A DNA stretch of 14,653 bases. Source: JADHUC01 sp964617665. GTDB taxonomy: Bacteria > Planctomycetota > Planctomycetia > Pirellulales > Pirellulaceae. Under the pieces are notes generated by a model, which worked only from the letters and a program-made list of their open reading frames with translations, was not told the DNA's origin and searched no databases. The stretch spans positions 1-14,653 of the forward strand of contig CAZUAH010000342.1 in NCBI GenBank assembly GCA_964617665.1, read 5' to 3'. Within the stretch, counting starts at the first letter, position 1. Every line of letters starts with the position of its first letter. Positions 6,088 through 13,109 of this stretch are shown here, in pieces. A program made the translations under genes and the position numbers.

Positions 6088-7086
6088 TTAGTGGATCAGG
6101 GTTGACGGCGGAGGTGGGAGCCTCATGCCAAGATGCAGGCCAAGTTCGGTCAGCTTGGCGCCCACCTCGTTCAGCGTCGTTTCTCCGAAATTCCGAACCT
6201 CCAGCAGTTGATCCTCGTTTCTCTGCACCAGATCGCGTACCGTGTTGATGTTCTCCGATTCCAGACAGTTCATGGCTCGAACGGACAGCTTCAGTTCCGC
6301 AAGGCTCATGTTCAGCTTGGACTCCAGAACAGCGTCCACGCCGCCACCGCCTGTGCGGGGCGGTGCCGTGACGCGGGGGCCCAACTCGTTGTACTGTACA
6401 AACGGGTTCATATGCTTCCGGAAGATCTTGGCTGATTCAACCAGGGCCATTTCCGGATTTACCGAACCATTCGTCCAGATTTCCAGGGTCAGCTTGTCAT
6501 AGTTCGTCTTCTGCCCTACGCGAGTCTCTTCGACCTCGTAACGGACACGCGTTATCGGACTGTAGACGGCGTCGATGGGGATAATGCCGATTTCGTGATC
6601 CGCAGAACTGTGCTCCGAGGACGGCACGTAACCACGGCCATTCTCCACAACCATCTCCATCATGAACGGCACGCTGTCAGTCAACGTCGCTAGGACATGA
6701 TCCTTGTTGATGACTTCGACATCCATGTCTGTCTGGACATCGCGGCCCGTGACGACACCAGTCTCATTCTTCTCAACAGTAATCACTCTCGTGGACTCGC
6801 TGTGGTTCTTGACCACCAGCGACTTCACATTCAGAACGATATCGGTGACGTCTTCCAACACGCCGGGGATCGTCGTGAACTCGTGCTGTGCGCCGCGAAT
6901 CTTGATCTGTGTGACCGCGCTGCCCATCAGGCTGGAAAGCAGGATGCGGCGAAGGCTATTGCCGATCGTCACGCCGAAACCGCGTTCAAACGGTTCACCC
7001 GTGAACTTACCGTAAGTGGATGTCAGGGTATCGACATCGCAAGTCACAACGCTTGGCAATTCGAGTCCACGCCAGCGAATATGCAT
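6088..7086 (-). CDS. rpoA: DNA-directed RNA polymerase subunit alpha
   Basis: The alpha subunit nucleates assembly of the RNA polymerase core and its C-terminal domain contacts upstream promoter DNA and activators. At 332 residues the length is normal. The N-terminal assembly domain includes EPFERGFGVTIGNSLRRILL (31-50) and GSVNPEMALVESAKIF. A glycine-rich linker (TGGGGV, 245-250) leads to the C-terminal domain at about 258-322, with LKLSVRAMNCLESENI, where R270 matches the DNA-contacting E. coli R265, and NFGETTLNEVGAKL. The ATG at 7086 is preceded by a strong AAGGAGGAGG. The frame runs back to 7155 through non-conserved residues. It lies directly after rpsK because rpsD, found between them in E. 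coli, is absent. Confidence 0.99.
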   Translation of the reverse strand: MHIRWRGLELPSVVTCDVDTLTSTYGKFTGEPFERGFGVTIGNSLRRILLSSLMGSAVTQIKIRGAQHEFTTIPGVLEDVTDIVLNVKSLVVKNHSESTRVITVEKNETGVVTGRDVQTDMDVEVINKDHVLATLTDSVPFMMEMVVENGRGYVPSSEHSSADHEIGIIPIDAVYSPITRVRYEVEETRVGQKTNYDKLTLEIWTNGSVNPEMALVESAKIFRKHMNPFVQYNELGPRVTAPPRTGGGGVDAVLESKLNMSLAELKLSVRAMNCLESENINTVRDLVQRNEDQLLEVRNFGETTLNEVGAKLTELGLHLGMRLPPPPSTLIH

Positions 7087-7165
7087 TTGGACCTCCTCCT
7101 TCAGTGAGTCGTTCCGGGCCTCTAGAAGTGCGACCGTAGTTGCCGCGCGAAACAAGTGTGACTCG

Positions 7166-7546
7166 TTACACGCGACGCTTCTTTCTGGGACGGCAGCCGT
7201 TGTGCGGAATAGGAGTGCAGTCCTCGATGGACCTTACCGTCAAGCCAGCGGATTGCAGCGCTGTGATTGCGCTCTCGCGACCCGATCCCGGTCCCTTGAC
7301 GTGCACTTCGACTTCCTTCACGCCGAACTTCGCCGCTTTCTCCGCCGCTTGCTGCGCAGCCATTTGGCCCGCAAAAGGCGTGCTCTTGCGGCTGCCCTTG
7401 AAGCCGCAAGTACCGGCGCTTGACCAACACAGAGTATCGCCCTTCGTGTCCGTGATCGTCACTGTCGTGTTGTTGAAGGTAGCGTGGATATGGGCGATAG
7501 CGACCGTTACATTGCGACGTGGTTTTCGTTTTTTACTCTTGGCCAC
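7166..7546 (-). CDS. rpsK: 30S ribosomal protein S11
   Basis: S11 lies on the 30S platform and helps shape the mRNA exit and E-site region. The 126-residue length is typical. Conserved blocks are IAHIHATFNNTTVTITD, GFKGSRKSTPFAGQMAAQ and the C-terminal PIPHNGCRPRKKRRV. The basic N-terminus MAKSKKRKPRRNV is usual for the family. The start is GTG at 7546 with GGAG 10 nt upstream. It follows rpsM by 74 nt and precedes rpoA by 79 nt. Confidence 0.99.
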   Translation of the reverse strand: MAKSKKRKPRRNVTVAIAHIHATFNNTTVTITDTKGDTLCWSSAGTCGFKGSRKSTPFAGQMAAQQAAEKAAKFGVKEVEVHVKGPGSGRESAITALQSAGLTVRSIEDCTPIPHNGCRPRKKRRV

Positions 7547-7620
7547 CGCCGATCTACTCCTCTATTACAGAATATCTGTGTGTCCAAATGGGCTTGAGAA
7601 TATCAGACAAAATGGATCGC

Positions 7621-8004
7621 TTACCGCAGATCCTTGACGCCCTTCTTGCCAGCCACTGTTTTCTTGGGGCCCTTGCGTGTCCGCGCGTTGGTACGTGTCC
7701 TCTGTCCTCGCACCGGCAGCCCCAATCGGTGGCGAATCCCGCGGTAGCACTTGATGTCGCGCAGACGGTTAACGTTCTGCTGCACTTGTCGTCGAAGCGG
7801 ACCTTCAACGACATAGTCACGTTCCAGCAACGCTGCCAGACGGCTCAACTCGTCATCCGCCAACTCGCGTGCCTTCCTTTGTGGATCGATCCCAGCCTTA
7901 TGGCAAAGCGAGCGAGAGGTCTTCGGCCCGACGCCGTACAGGTATGTCAGCGAAACAGCCGCTGACTTGTCGTTCGGTATATCAACACCCAAAAGACGAG
8001 GCAT
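7621..8004 (-). CDS. rpsM: 30S ribosomal protein S13
   Basis: S13 sits in the 30S head, makes bridges to the large subunit and contacts the P-site tRNA through its basic tail. At 127 residues it is near the usual size. Conserved features are MPRLLGVDIPNDKSAAVSLT, the helix-turn segment YGVGPKTSRSLC, and RLRDIKCYRGIRHRLGLPVR leading to RGQRTRTNARTRKGPKKTVA. The tail ends KKGVKDLR. Start ATG at 8004 with GAGAGGA upstream at a slightly long spacing. It follows rpmJ by 19 nt. Confidence 0.99.
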   Translation of the reverse strand: MPRLLGVDIPNDKSAAVSLTYLYGVGPKTSRSLCHKAGIDPQRKARELADDELSRLAALLERDYVVEGPLRRQVQQNVNRLRDIKCYRGIRHRLGLPVRGQRTRTNARTRKGPKKTVAGKKGVKDLR

Positions 8005-8023
8005 GAGCAGGAAATCCTCTCTA

Positions 8024-8137
8024 CTAACCTTGACGTTGCTTGTGACGCGGATTGGTGCAAATCACGTAAACTCGCCCCTTGCGGCGAACGATCTTACAGT
8101 TCTCGCATATCCGTTTAACACTCGCTCGTACTTTCAT
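8024..8137 (-). CDS. rpmJ: 50S ribosomal protein L36 (zinc-binding form)
   Basis: A 37-residue protein, MKVRASVKRICENCKIVRRK followed by GRVYVICTNPRHKQRQG, is unmistakable L36. It binds 23S rRNA. Zinc ligands C11, C14, C27 and H32 are all present, so this is the zinc-containing (CCCH) form. ATG at 8137 is preceded by TGGGAG. It sits between secY and rpsM; infA and map, often found here, are absent. A promoter candidate lies 34 nt upstream. Confidence 0.98.
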   Translation of the reverse strand: MKVRASVKRICENCKIVRRKGRVYVICTNPRHKQRQG

Positions 8138-8171
8138 CGCTCGGCTCCCAGCGAGTCTAGATAAACATTGC

Positions 8172-8201
8172 AATATAGGGTCACAGGCACAATTCTTACA
8201 A
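8172..8201 (-). promoter_or_regulatory. Putative internal promoter for the rpmJ-rpsM-rpsK-rpoA-rplQ block
   Basis: On the minus strand TTGTAA (8201-8196) and TATATT (8177-8172) are separated by 18 nt, in the 76-nt secY-rpmJ spacer, which is visibly AT-richer than its surroundings. Transcription would start around 8165, about 28 nt before the rpmJ start. In other bacteria the alpha operon often has its own promoter here. Confidence 0.5.
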
Positions 8202-8213
8202 GGGGTGGCAAGT

Positions 8214-9584
8214 TTAGCCCTCCAATAATCCGCGGTAGTTGCGCATCACAAGGTGGCTGTCGATCTTCTGTACCAGATCAAACGCGACACTGACCGCAAT
8301 GAGGAGACCTGTCCCCCCATAAAAGGATGCGACTGAAAAGCTCACTCCCAGCGAGCCCGAAATGACGGTTGGGATGATGGCGACCAATGCCAAGAAGCCC
8401 GCACCAACATATGTTATTCGCACCATTACCTTCTCCAGGTAGTCGGCGGTGCGTTTTCCTGGGCGGTACCCGGGAATGAAAGTCCCGTAGTCTTTGAGGT
8501 TCTCCGACATCTCCTTCGGATTGAAGGTGATCGCAGTCCAGAAGTAGCAGAAGAAATAGATCAACACCACGTACATCATGTTGTAAACGAAGGAAGTTCC
8601 ACCCCCGAATATGTCACCAAGTTGAGCAAACGTGTTCGACGCACCCGTGAAAATATTACCCAACATACCGAATAGCATTGCCGGCAGCATCAGCAGACTG
8701 CTCGCGAAGATGATCGGCATGACGCCGGCTTGGTTCACTCGCAACGGGAGGTATTGCCTAGTTCCGCCGTACACGCGCCGACCGCGGACATGCTTGGCGC
8801 TCTGCGTGGGAATTCTGCGCTGTCCCAGCGTAATGAATACCACGCCGGCAACTACCGCGACAAAAAGGACCGCCAGAATAATCAACGTTTCCACGCCGAT
8901 ATTGCTGGCGCCTATCCCGACCAACTCCAACTCAGCATCCCGAATCAGTTCACCGAGTGCACTGGGCATCCGGGCCAAAATGCCGGCCATGATCAACAAG
9001 CTGATGCCGTTGCCAATGCCAAATTCGTCGATCTGCTCGCCCAGCCACATAAGGAAGATGGTACCGCAGGTCATTGTCAGCACAGCGGTAATCTGCCAGC
9101 CAAACGAGAGTTGGCCATCTGTCAGAAAGGCCCGATCGATCAAGCCGTCTCCAGCGCCTCCGGTCTGCGCCATTAAGTACAGCTTGACGTAGAACCAGCT
9201 TTGTATCAGGCATAGCACTACCGTTGCGTAGCGCGTGTATTCGTTGATTTTTTTTCGCCCGGTTTCGCCCTCCTTCTTCAGATCCTCAATCGGCTTCCAG
9301 ACGCTTCCCAACAACTGAAAGATGATCGACGCAGAAATATAGGGCATAATGCCCAGGCCGAAGATTGTGGCTTGGCGGAGATTACTGGCGCTGAACACGG
9401 CAACACGGTCAACAAAGTCGGCCATGCCTCCTTGCCCTTCCGTGGTCCGCTGCATCACCTCTTGATTTATGATGGGCAAGGGGATGTGCCATCCGACCCG
9501 ATAGATGGCCAGGAACATGAGAGTCAAGAAGATCTTTTGGCGCAATTCGGGAATCGTGAAGACGACGCGAAGCTTCTCCCACAT
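8214..9584 (-). CDS. secY: Preprotein translocase subunit SecY
   Basis: SecY forms the protein-conducting channel of the SecYEG translocase in the cytoplasmic membrane. The 456-residue length and about ten membrane helices fit. Landmarks: VGWHIPLPIIN (30-40), plug and helix 2 QATIFGLGIMPYISASIIFQ (71-90), EDLKKEGETGRKKINEYTRY in the first cytoplasmic loop, GEQIDEFGIGNGISLLI (182-198), QRRIPTQSAKHVRGRR, VNQAGVMPIIFASS (283-296), FNPKEMSENLKDYGTFIPGY (354-373), PGKRTADYL, and the last helix FYGGTGLLIAVSVAFDLVQK. The ATG at 9584 has AAGGA upstream at a long spacing of about 12 nt. It closes the spc cluster, 104 nt after rplO. Neither adk nor map follows. Confidence 0.99.
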   Translation of the reverse strand: MWEKLRVVFTIPELRQKIFLTLMFLAIYRVGWHIPLPIINQEVMQRTTEGQGGMADFVDRVAVFSASNLRQATIFGLGIMPYISASIIFQLLGSVWKPIEDLKKEGETGRKKINEYTRYATVVLCLIQSWFYVKLYLMAQTGGAGDGLIDRAFLTDGQLSFGWQITAVLTMTCGTIFLMWLGEQIDEFGIGNGISLLIMAGILARMPSALGELIRDAELELVGIGASNIGVETLIILAVLFVAVVAGVVFITLGQRRIPTQSAKHVRGRRVYGGTRQYLPLRVNQAGVMPIIFASSLLMLPAMLFGMLGNIFTGASNTFAQLGDIFGGGTSFVYNMMYVVLIYFFCYFWTAITFNPKEMSENLKDYGTFIPGYRPGKRTADYLEKVMVRITYVGAGFLALVAIIPTVISGSLGVSFSVASFYGGTGLLIAVSVAFDLVQKIDSHLVMRNYRGLLEG

Positions 9585-9661
9585 GGCTTAGATCCGTCCT
9601 TTCCTGTCCCATTGTCGCGTGACCATAGACGCGAGACACATAGAGTCGTCAGATGCCTATT

Positions 9662-9673
9662 CGGCCTTGGCCG
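9662..9673 (-). repeat. Short palindrome in the rplO-secY spacer
   Basis: CGGCCTTGGCCG is not a perfect 12-nt palindrome; its arms CGGCC and GGCCG are exact around TT. An outer pair ACATAG (9638-9643) and CTATGT (9689-9694) brackets it and includes the rplO stop codon. A modest RNA structure is possible; no T-run follows. Confidence 0.35.
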
Positions 9674-9688
9674 TCCGTGCCATGCCCC

Positions 9689-10177
9689 CTATGTTTTCTT
9701 CTTCATCTTCTCTCGAACCAACGGCTTTTTCCCAGCGAGCACGATCGCTTCGCCACCTGCGTTCTCGATCTTCTCTTGCGCCGTCTTGCTGAATCGGTGC
9801 GCCGAGACCTTGAGCTTCTTGGTCAGTTCGCCGTCTCCAAGGATTTTCAGCACATCATAACGCCGTTTAGCCAATGACTTCTCGCGCAGGGTTTCCGGAG
9901 TTACTTCCGCGCCTGCGTCGAACGCTTGTTCCAGGTCGCCGACATTCACAGTCACGACGGTCAACGCGAAACGATTATTGAATCCCCGCTTCGGGACGCG
10001 TCGCACCAAGGGCATGGTGCCGCCCTGAAACGCTGGATGGCTGGACCACCCGGCTCGGGACTTCTGTCCCTTATGGCCGCGACCAGACGTCTTTCCCAGT
10101 CCGGAACCCGTACCGCGTCCGATTCGCCGCCGCTTCTTGTGCTTGCGGATGCCCTGGTTTATTTCGTTCAATTTCAT
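9689..10177 (-). CDS. rplO: 50S ribosomal protein L15
   Basis: L15 is a late-assembly large-subunit protein that threads a glycine- and arginine-rich N-terminal extension into 23S rRNA. That extension is clear: GRGTGSGLGKTSGRGHKGQ, then SRAGWSSHPAFQGGTMPL and RRVPKRGFNNRF. The globular end has LKILGDGELTKKLKVSAHRF and EKIENAGGEAIVL. At 162 residues it is slightly longer than typical because of a basic end (REKMKKKT). The ATG at 10177 overlaps the rpsE stop (ATGA), and the first residues MKLNEINQGI fit the family, so the upstream extension of the frame is rejected. rpmD (L30), usually located between rpsE and rplO, is absent. Confidence 0.98.
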   Translation of the reverse strand: MKLNEINQGIRKHKKRRRIGRGTGSGLGKTSGRGHKGQKSRAGWSSHPAFQGGTMPLVRRVPKRGFNNRFALTVVTVNVGDLEQAFDAGAEVTPETLREKSLAKRRYDVLKILGDGELTKKLKVSAHRFSKTAQEKIENAGGEAIVLAGKKPLVREKMKKKT

Positions 10178-10659
10178 GACAACGAAACTCCTCGCAATCG
10201 CTCCGTTTCCTGGCGAGTCCGCAGCCGGGCGAGCGCATCGAACGTCGCCTTGACCAGTGTGATCGGGTTGTTCGTGCCGTAGCTCTTGGTCAGGATGTTC
10301 TTGATGCCTGCCGCCTCGCACACCGCGCGGACGGCTTCGCCGGCAATAACTCCGGTACCGGGGGCAGCCGGAACCAGGATTACCTTACCGGCGCCGTAAC
10401 GTCCCTTGATCAGGTGCGGAATCGTTCCTTCCACGATAGACACTTCCACCATTTCACGGCTGGCCTGCTTGTTAGCCTTCTCCACGCTTGGCGGAACTTC
10501 GTTGGCTTTGCCGTAGCCCCAGCCAACCTTGCCGTTGCCGTCGCCGACCACGGTCATCGCTGCGAAGCTGAAACGGCGTCCGCCTTTGACCACGGCGGCA
10601 CATCGCCGGATCTTCACCACTTTCTCGATCGTTTCGCTGAAGCCTGCGTCTGTCGACAC
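10174..10659 (-). CDS. rpsE: 30S ribosomal protein S5
   Basis: S5 contributes to decoding fidelity and mRNA unwinding at the 30S entry site. The 161-residue length is normal. Conserved blocks: VVKGGRRFSFAAMTVVGDGN, GKVGWGYGKANEVPPSVEKA, PAAPGTGVIAGEAVRAVCEA and AGIKNILTKSYGTNNPITLV. The start is GTG at 10659 with GGGAG 10 nt upstream. Its stop overlaps rplO by 4 nt, indicating coupled translation of S5 and L15. It lies 75 nt after rplR. Confidence 0.99.
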   Translation of the reverse strand: MSTDAGFSETIEKVVKIRRCAAVVKGGRRFSFAAMTVVGDGNGKVGWGYGKANEVPPSVEKANKQASREMVEVSIVEGTIPHLIKGRYGAGKVILVPAAPGTGVIAGEAVRAVCEAAGIKNILTKSYGTNNPITLVKATFDALARLRTRQETERLRGVSLS

Positions 10660-10734
10660 GGTGCAATTGCTCCCGATTCAGTAGGTCACGGACGTACCCG
10701 CCCGCAAATCTCTCCAAACCTGCATGAAAAAAGC

Positions 10735-11103
10735 CTAGAAGGTCAACCCCGCTTCTCTGGCGGCATCCGCCAATGCAGCGACTCGACCGTGGTAACTGCA
10801 ATGCCCCCGATCGAACCGGACTTCCTTGATGTTCGCCGCGAGGGCCTTCTCCGCAATCGCCTTGCCGACAGTTGCCGCGGCGTCCTTATTGCCTCCGTAC
10901 GAGACTTCGTCGCGCAGCTCCCGGTCTCGGGTGCTGGCGCAAACCAAAGTCTTGCCGGTCAAATCATCAATGATCTGACAGCCGATATGCTTCAGGCTGC
11001 GTTGGACGCACATCCTGGGCTGCTCGGCCGTGCCACGGACCTTATTCCGCACGTGGCGGCGGCGGCGTTGGCGTTGGTTGTTGATTTCTTTCTGTCTGTT
11101 CAC
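10735..11103 (-). CDS. rplR: 50S ribosomal protein L18
   Basis: L18 binds 5S rRNA, with L5, in the central protuberance. The 122-residue length is typical. The N-terminus is arginine-rich (NNQRQRRRRHVRNKVRGTAE), followed by CVQRSLKHIGCQIIDDLTGK, TLVCASTRDREL, and the C-terminal FDRGHCSYHGRVAALADAAR. The start is GTG at 11103 with only a weak upstream GGA. It lies 78 nt after rplF. A run of six Ts on the minus strand comes just after the stop codon. Confidence 0.98.
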   Translation of the reverse strand: MNRQKEINNQRQRRRRHVRNKVRGTAEQPRMCVQRSLKHIGCQIIDDLTGKTLVCASTRDRELRDEVSYGGNKDAAATVGKAIAEKALAANIKEVRFDRGHCSYHGRVAALADAAREAGLTF

Positions 11104-11181
11104 AGTTCAAATCCGATCAGTAGCTTGTTCCCGTCGCGTCAAGAGGAACGTCAACGCAGGCGGCCCCGCGCAGGCGGTCTG

Positions 11182-11724
11182 TTATGTGGCTGCCTTGCCC
11201 GGTTTGATCTTGACGTATTCACCCTGATAACGAATCCCTTTGCCCTTGTACGGCTCCGGCTTTCGAATTGCCCTTACTTCCGCCGCAAACTCGCCCACTT
11301 GTTGCTTGTCGCAACCGCGGACCAAGACGTGCGTCTGGTCCGGGCAACTGACATCGAGCCCCTCGGGGATCGGTTTGTGCACTTCATTGGCGAAGCCGAC
11401 ACGAAGTTCCAGCCGACCCTCCTGGACGGCTGCCACGTAGCCAACGCCTACGATCTCAAGACGCTTCTCGTATCCGTCCTTCACACCGATGATCATGTTG
11501 TTAATCAACGAGCGGGTCAGGCCATGAAAAGACCGCGACGCACGATCCTCGCTGTGCCTCTCCACGACGACCTCTTTGGCCTCTTCATCGATCCGGACGC
11601 TGATCTCCGAGCGATGTTCCCAATCGAGCTTCCCCTTTGGGCCTTCCACAGTCACCTTGCGACCGTCGATCGATACCTTGACACCGTCAAGGATCGGCAC
11701 GGGTTTCTTTCCAATACGGGACAT
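11182..11724 (-). CDS. rplF: 50S ribosomal protein L6
   Basis: L6 lies at the base of the L7/L12 stalk near the sarcin-ricin loop. At 180 residues its length is normal. Landmarks: MSRIGKKPVPILDGVKVSID, VEGPKGKLDW, RSFHGLTRSLINNMIIGVKD, LEIVGVGYVA, and the C-terminal IRKPEPYKGKGIRYQGEYVK. The ATG at 11724 lies 21 nt after rpsH; the ribosome site is weak (AAGG at long spacing). Confidence 0.99.
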   Translation of the reverse strand: MSRIGKKPVPILDGVKVSIDGRKVTVEGPKGKLDWEHRSEISVRIDEEAKEVVVERHSEDRASRSFHGLTRSLINNMIIGVKDGYEKRLEIVGVGYVAAVQEGRLELRVGFANEVHKPIPEGLDVSCPDQTHVLVRGCDKQQVGEFAAEVRAIRKPEPYKGKGIRYQGEYVKIKPGKAAT

Positions 11725-11745
11725 GGCAATCCAATACCTTCGGTG

Positions 11746-12141
11746 CTACCAGACTTCACACAATACTTCGCCGCCCAACTTGCGTTGCCTTGCCTCGCGA
11801 TCGCTGATCACGCCACGGCTGGTGCTGATAATGGTAATGCCCAGGCCGTTCAGCACCGGACGCAAGTCACGGGCCTTGCTGTAGACGCGGCGTCCGGGTT
11901 TGCTGACCCGGCGAATCTTTTGGATGACACGCTCGCCGTTGGGGCCGTACTTGAGTTCGATCCGGAGCTGAGACACCGGCGATTCATCGACCTCCTGCCA
12001 GTCCCAGATATAGCCCTCGCGCTTGAGGACATCGGCCAAACCCCGTTTGACCTTGGACATGGGCATGTCAACAAAAGGCCGCTCGACGCGAACCGCATTA
12101 CGGATGCGGGTCAACATATCGGCGATCGGGTCGGTCATCAT
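11746..12141 (-). CDS. rpsH: 30S ribosomal protein S8
   Basis: S8 is a primary 16S rRNA binder and, in E. coli, the translational repressor of the spc operon. Visible blocks: MMTDPIADMLTRIRNAVRVE, PMSKVKRGLADVLKREGYI, RRVSKPGRRVYSKA and the C-terminal signature ISTSRGVISDREARQRKLGG, ending EVLCEVW. The 131-residue length is standard. The start could be the first or second of two consecutive ATG codons (12141 or 12138); AAAGGGAGAG lies upstream. It is 18 nt after rpsN. Confidence 0.99.
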   Translation of the reverse strand: MMTDPIADMLTRIRNAVRVERPFVDMPMSKVKRGLADVLKREGYIWDWQEVDESPVSQLRIELKYGPNGERVIQKIRRVSKPGRRVYSKARDLRPVLNGLGITIISTSRGVISDREARQRKLGGEVLCEVW

Positions 12142-12159
12142 GGTGGTTGGACTCTCCCT

Positions 12160-12345
12160 TTACCAGCTCGACTTTCGAACGCCAGGAATCAATCCCTGGT
12201 CCGCCAACTTGCGGAAACAAATGCGGCAAATACCAAACTTGCGGTAGACCGCTCTCGGCCGGCCGCACATCTTGCACCGCCGTTCTTGGCGGGTTGAGAA
12301 CTTGGGCTCGCGAAGAGCCTTCGCAATCTTCGATTTACTAGCCAC
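12160..12345 (-). CDS. rpsN: 30S ribosomal protein S14, zinc type (61 aa)
   Basis: The short S14 form, with zinc ligands C24, C27, C40 and C43 in RRCKMCGRP and GICRICF, ending LADQGLIPGVRKSSW. S14 is a late-binding protein of the 30S head. The zinc form is 61 residues and lacks the insert of the long cysteine-free form. The start is GTG at 12345 with CAGGTAG upstream. It lies between rplE (101-nt spacer) and rpsH (18 nt), its usual spc position. Together with zinc-type L36 it gives this cluster two zinc-dependent ribosomal proteins. Confidence 0.98.
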   Translation of the reverse strand: MASKSKIAKALREPKFSTRQERRCKMCGRPRAVYRKFGICRICFRKLADQGLIPGVRKSSW

Positions 12346-12404
12346 GGACGTCTACCTGTCTGTTGGAACGGTTCTTTGTATTGAAAGCAACGCTACTTCC
12401 TAAT

Positions 12405-12424
12405 CGCCGAGTACTGCCTCAGCG
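12405..12424 (-). repeat. Hairpin in the rplE-rpsN spacer
   Basis: CGCCGAG (12405-12411) and CTCAGCG (12418-12424) form a 7-bp stem around a 6-nt loop; one of the pairs is a G-U wobble in the minus-strand RNA. It lies about 22 nt after the rplE stop, and no T-run follows. Confidence 0.45.
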
Positions 12425-12446
12425 CCACATATGTCATGCACTATCA

Positions 12447-13013
12447 TCACGCCGCTGCGGCATCATCCTCCGTTCGGTGAAACGGCATGCCGAAACGGGT
12501 GAGCATTTCCAGTGCGTCTTCGTCGCTGGAAACGCTCGTCACCAAGGTAATGTTCATCCCTTGAGTGAGGAGATACTTGTCCGGGTTCAACTCTGGGAAC
12601 ACAAGCTGTTCGGACAGCCCCAGACTGTAGTTCCCATTACCATCAAAGGCAGTCCTGCTCAAGCCGCGGAAGTCGCGGACTCGCGGCAGGGCCAGTGCGA
12701 CCAGACGATCGAGAAACTCGTACATCCGCGTGCGACGCAAGGTCACCTTGCAGCCGATCGCCATGCCCTCGCGGAGGCGAAATCCCGCCACCGACTTTCG
12801 AGCCAGCGTGATAATTGGCTTCTGGCCGGTAATCTCGGTCATCGCAGCCGTCGCGGATTCCAGGTGCTTTTTCTCCTGGGTCGCGCTGCCCACGCCCATA
12901 TTGACGACGATCTTCTCCAGTCGGGGAAGCGACAGGCGATTCGTCCGCCCTAATGCCTCCTGCAAGCCCGGGAGTATCTCTTTTTCGTATTTCTCTTGTA
13001 ACCGAGGAATCAT
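12447..13013 (-). CDS. rplE: 50S ribosomal protein L5
   Basis: L5 binds 5S rRNA in the central protuberance and contacts the P-site tRNA. At 188 residues it is slightly long because of an acidic and alanine-rich end (TEDDAAAA). Conserved blocks: LSLPRLEKIVVNMGVGSATQ, ITGQKPIITLARKSVAGFRL, REGMAIGCKVTLRRTRMYEF, VRDFRGLSRTAFDGNGNYSL and MNITLVTSVSSDEDALEML. The ATG at 13013 follows rplX across a 96-nt spacer holding two hairpins, at the junction where E. coli S8 represses the spc operon. Confidence 0.99.
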   Translation of the reverse strand: MIPRLQEKYEKEILPGLQEALGRTNRLSLPRLEKIVVNMGVGSATQEKKHLESATAAMTEITGQKPIITLARKSVAGFRLREGMAIGCKVTLRRTRMYEFLDRLVALALPRVRDFRGLSRTAFDGNGNYSLGLSEQLVFPELNPDKYLLTQGMNITLVTSVSSDEDALEMLTRFGMPFHRTEDDAAAA

Positions 13014-13046
13014 GTTTCCGTTTTCCCGTAAGTCAGGAAATCTCGC

Positions 13047-13099
13047 GGCAACCAGTCTGTTGCCCTTTGTTGCCGATACCTGTCAGAGCACACTCTGAC
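13047..13099 (-). promoter_or_regulatory. Tandem hairpins in the rplX-rplE spacer, candidate regulatory mRNA element
   Basis: Hairpin 1: GTCAGAG (13082-13088) and CTCTGAC (13093-13099), a perfect 7-bp stem with a 4-nt loop, 10 nt after the rplX stop. Hairpin 2: GGCAAC (13047-13052) and GTTGCC (13059-13064), a 6-bp stem with a 6-nt loop. A second copy of GTTGCC at 13069-13074 could compete for the same partner, so two mutually exclusive folds exist. In E. coli the S8 repressor site lies at this same junction; a similar role here is inferred from position only. Confidence 0.5.
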
Positions 13100-13109
13100 G
13101 CATCGCCGC

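Noticed and set aside
7547..7620. Repeated GATATTCT in the rpsM-rpsK spacer and a possible promoter there
   Set aside because: Eight-base repeat is easily chance; no -35/-10 pair with acceptable spacing was found.
10715..10740. Six-T run just after the rplR stop, read as a terminator
   Set aside because: The upstream stem (AGAAG with CTTCT across the stop region) is only about 5 bp with a large loop, and the operon continues with rpsE; at most a weak pause site.
11104..11181. Direct repeat CCGCCTGCG twice in the rplF-rplR spacer
   Set aside because: Nine bases in GC-rich DNA, only two copies, with no further support.
10414..12297. Long plus-strand ORF opposite rpsE, rplR, rplF and rpsH
   Set aside because: It is the mirror of conserved ribosomal genes on the other strand and shows no recognisable domain.
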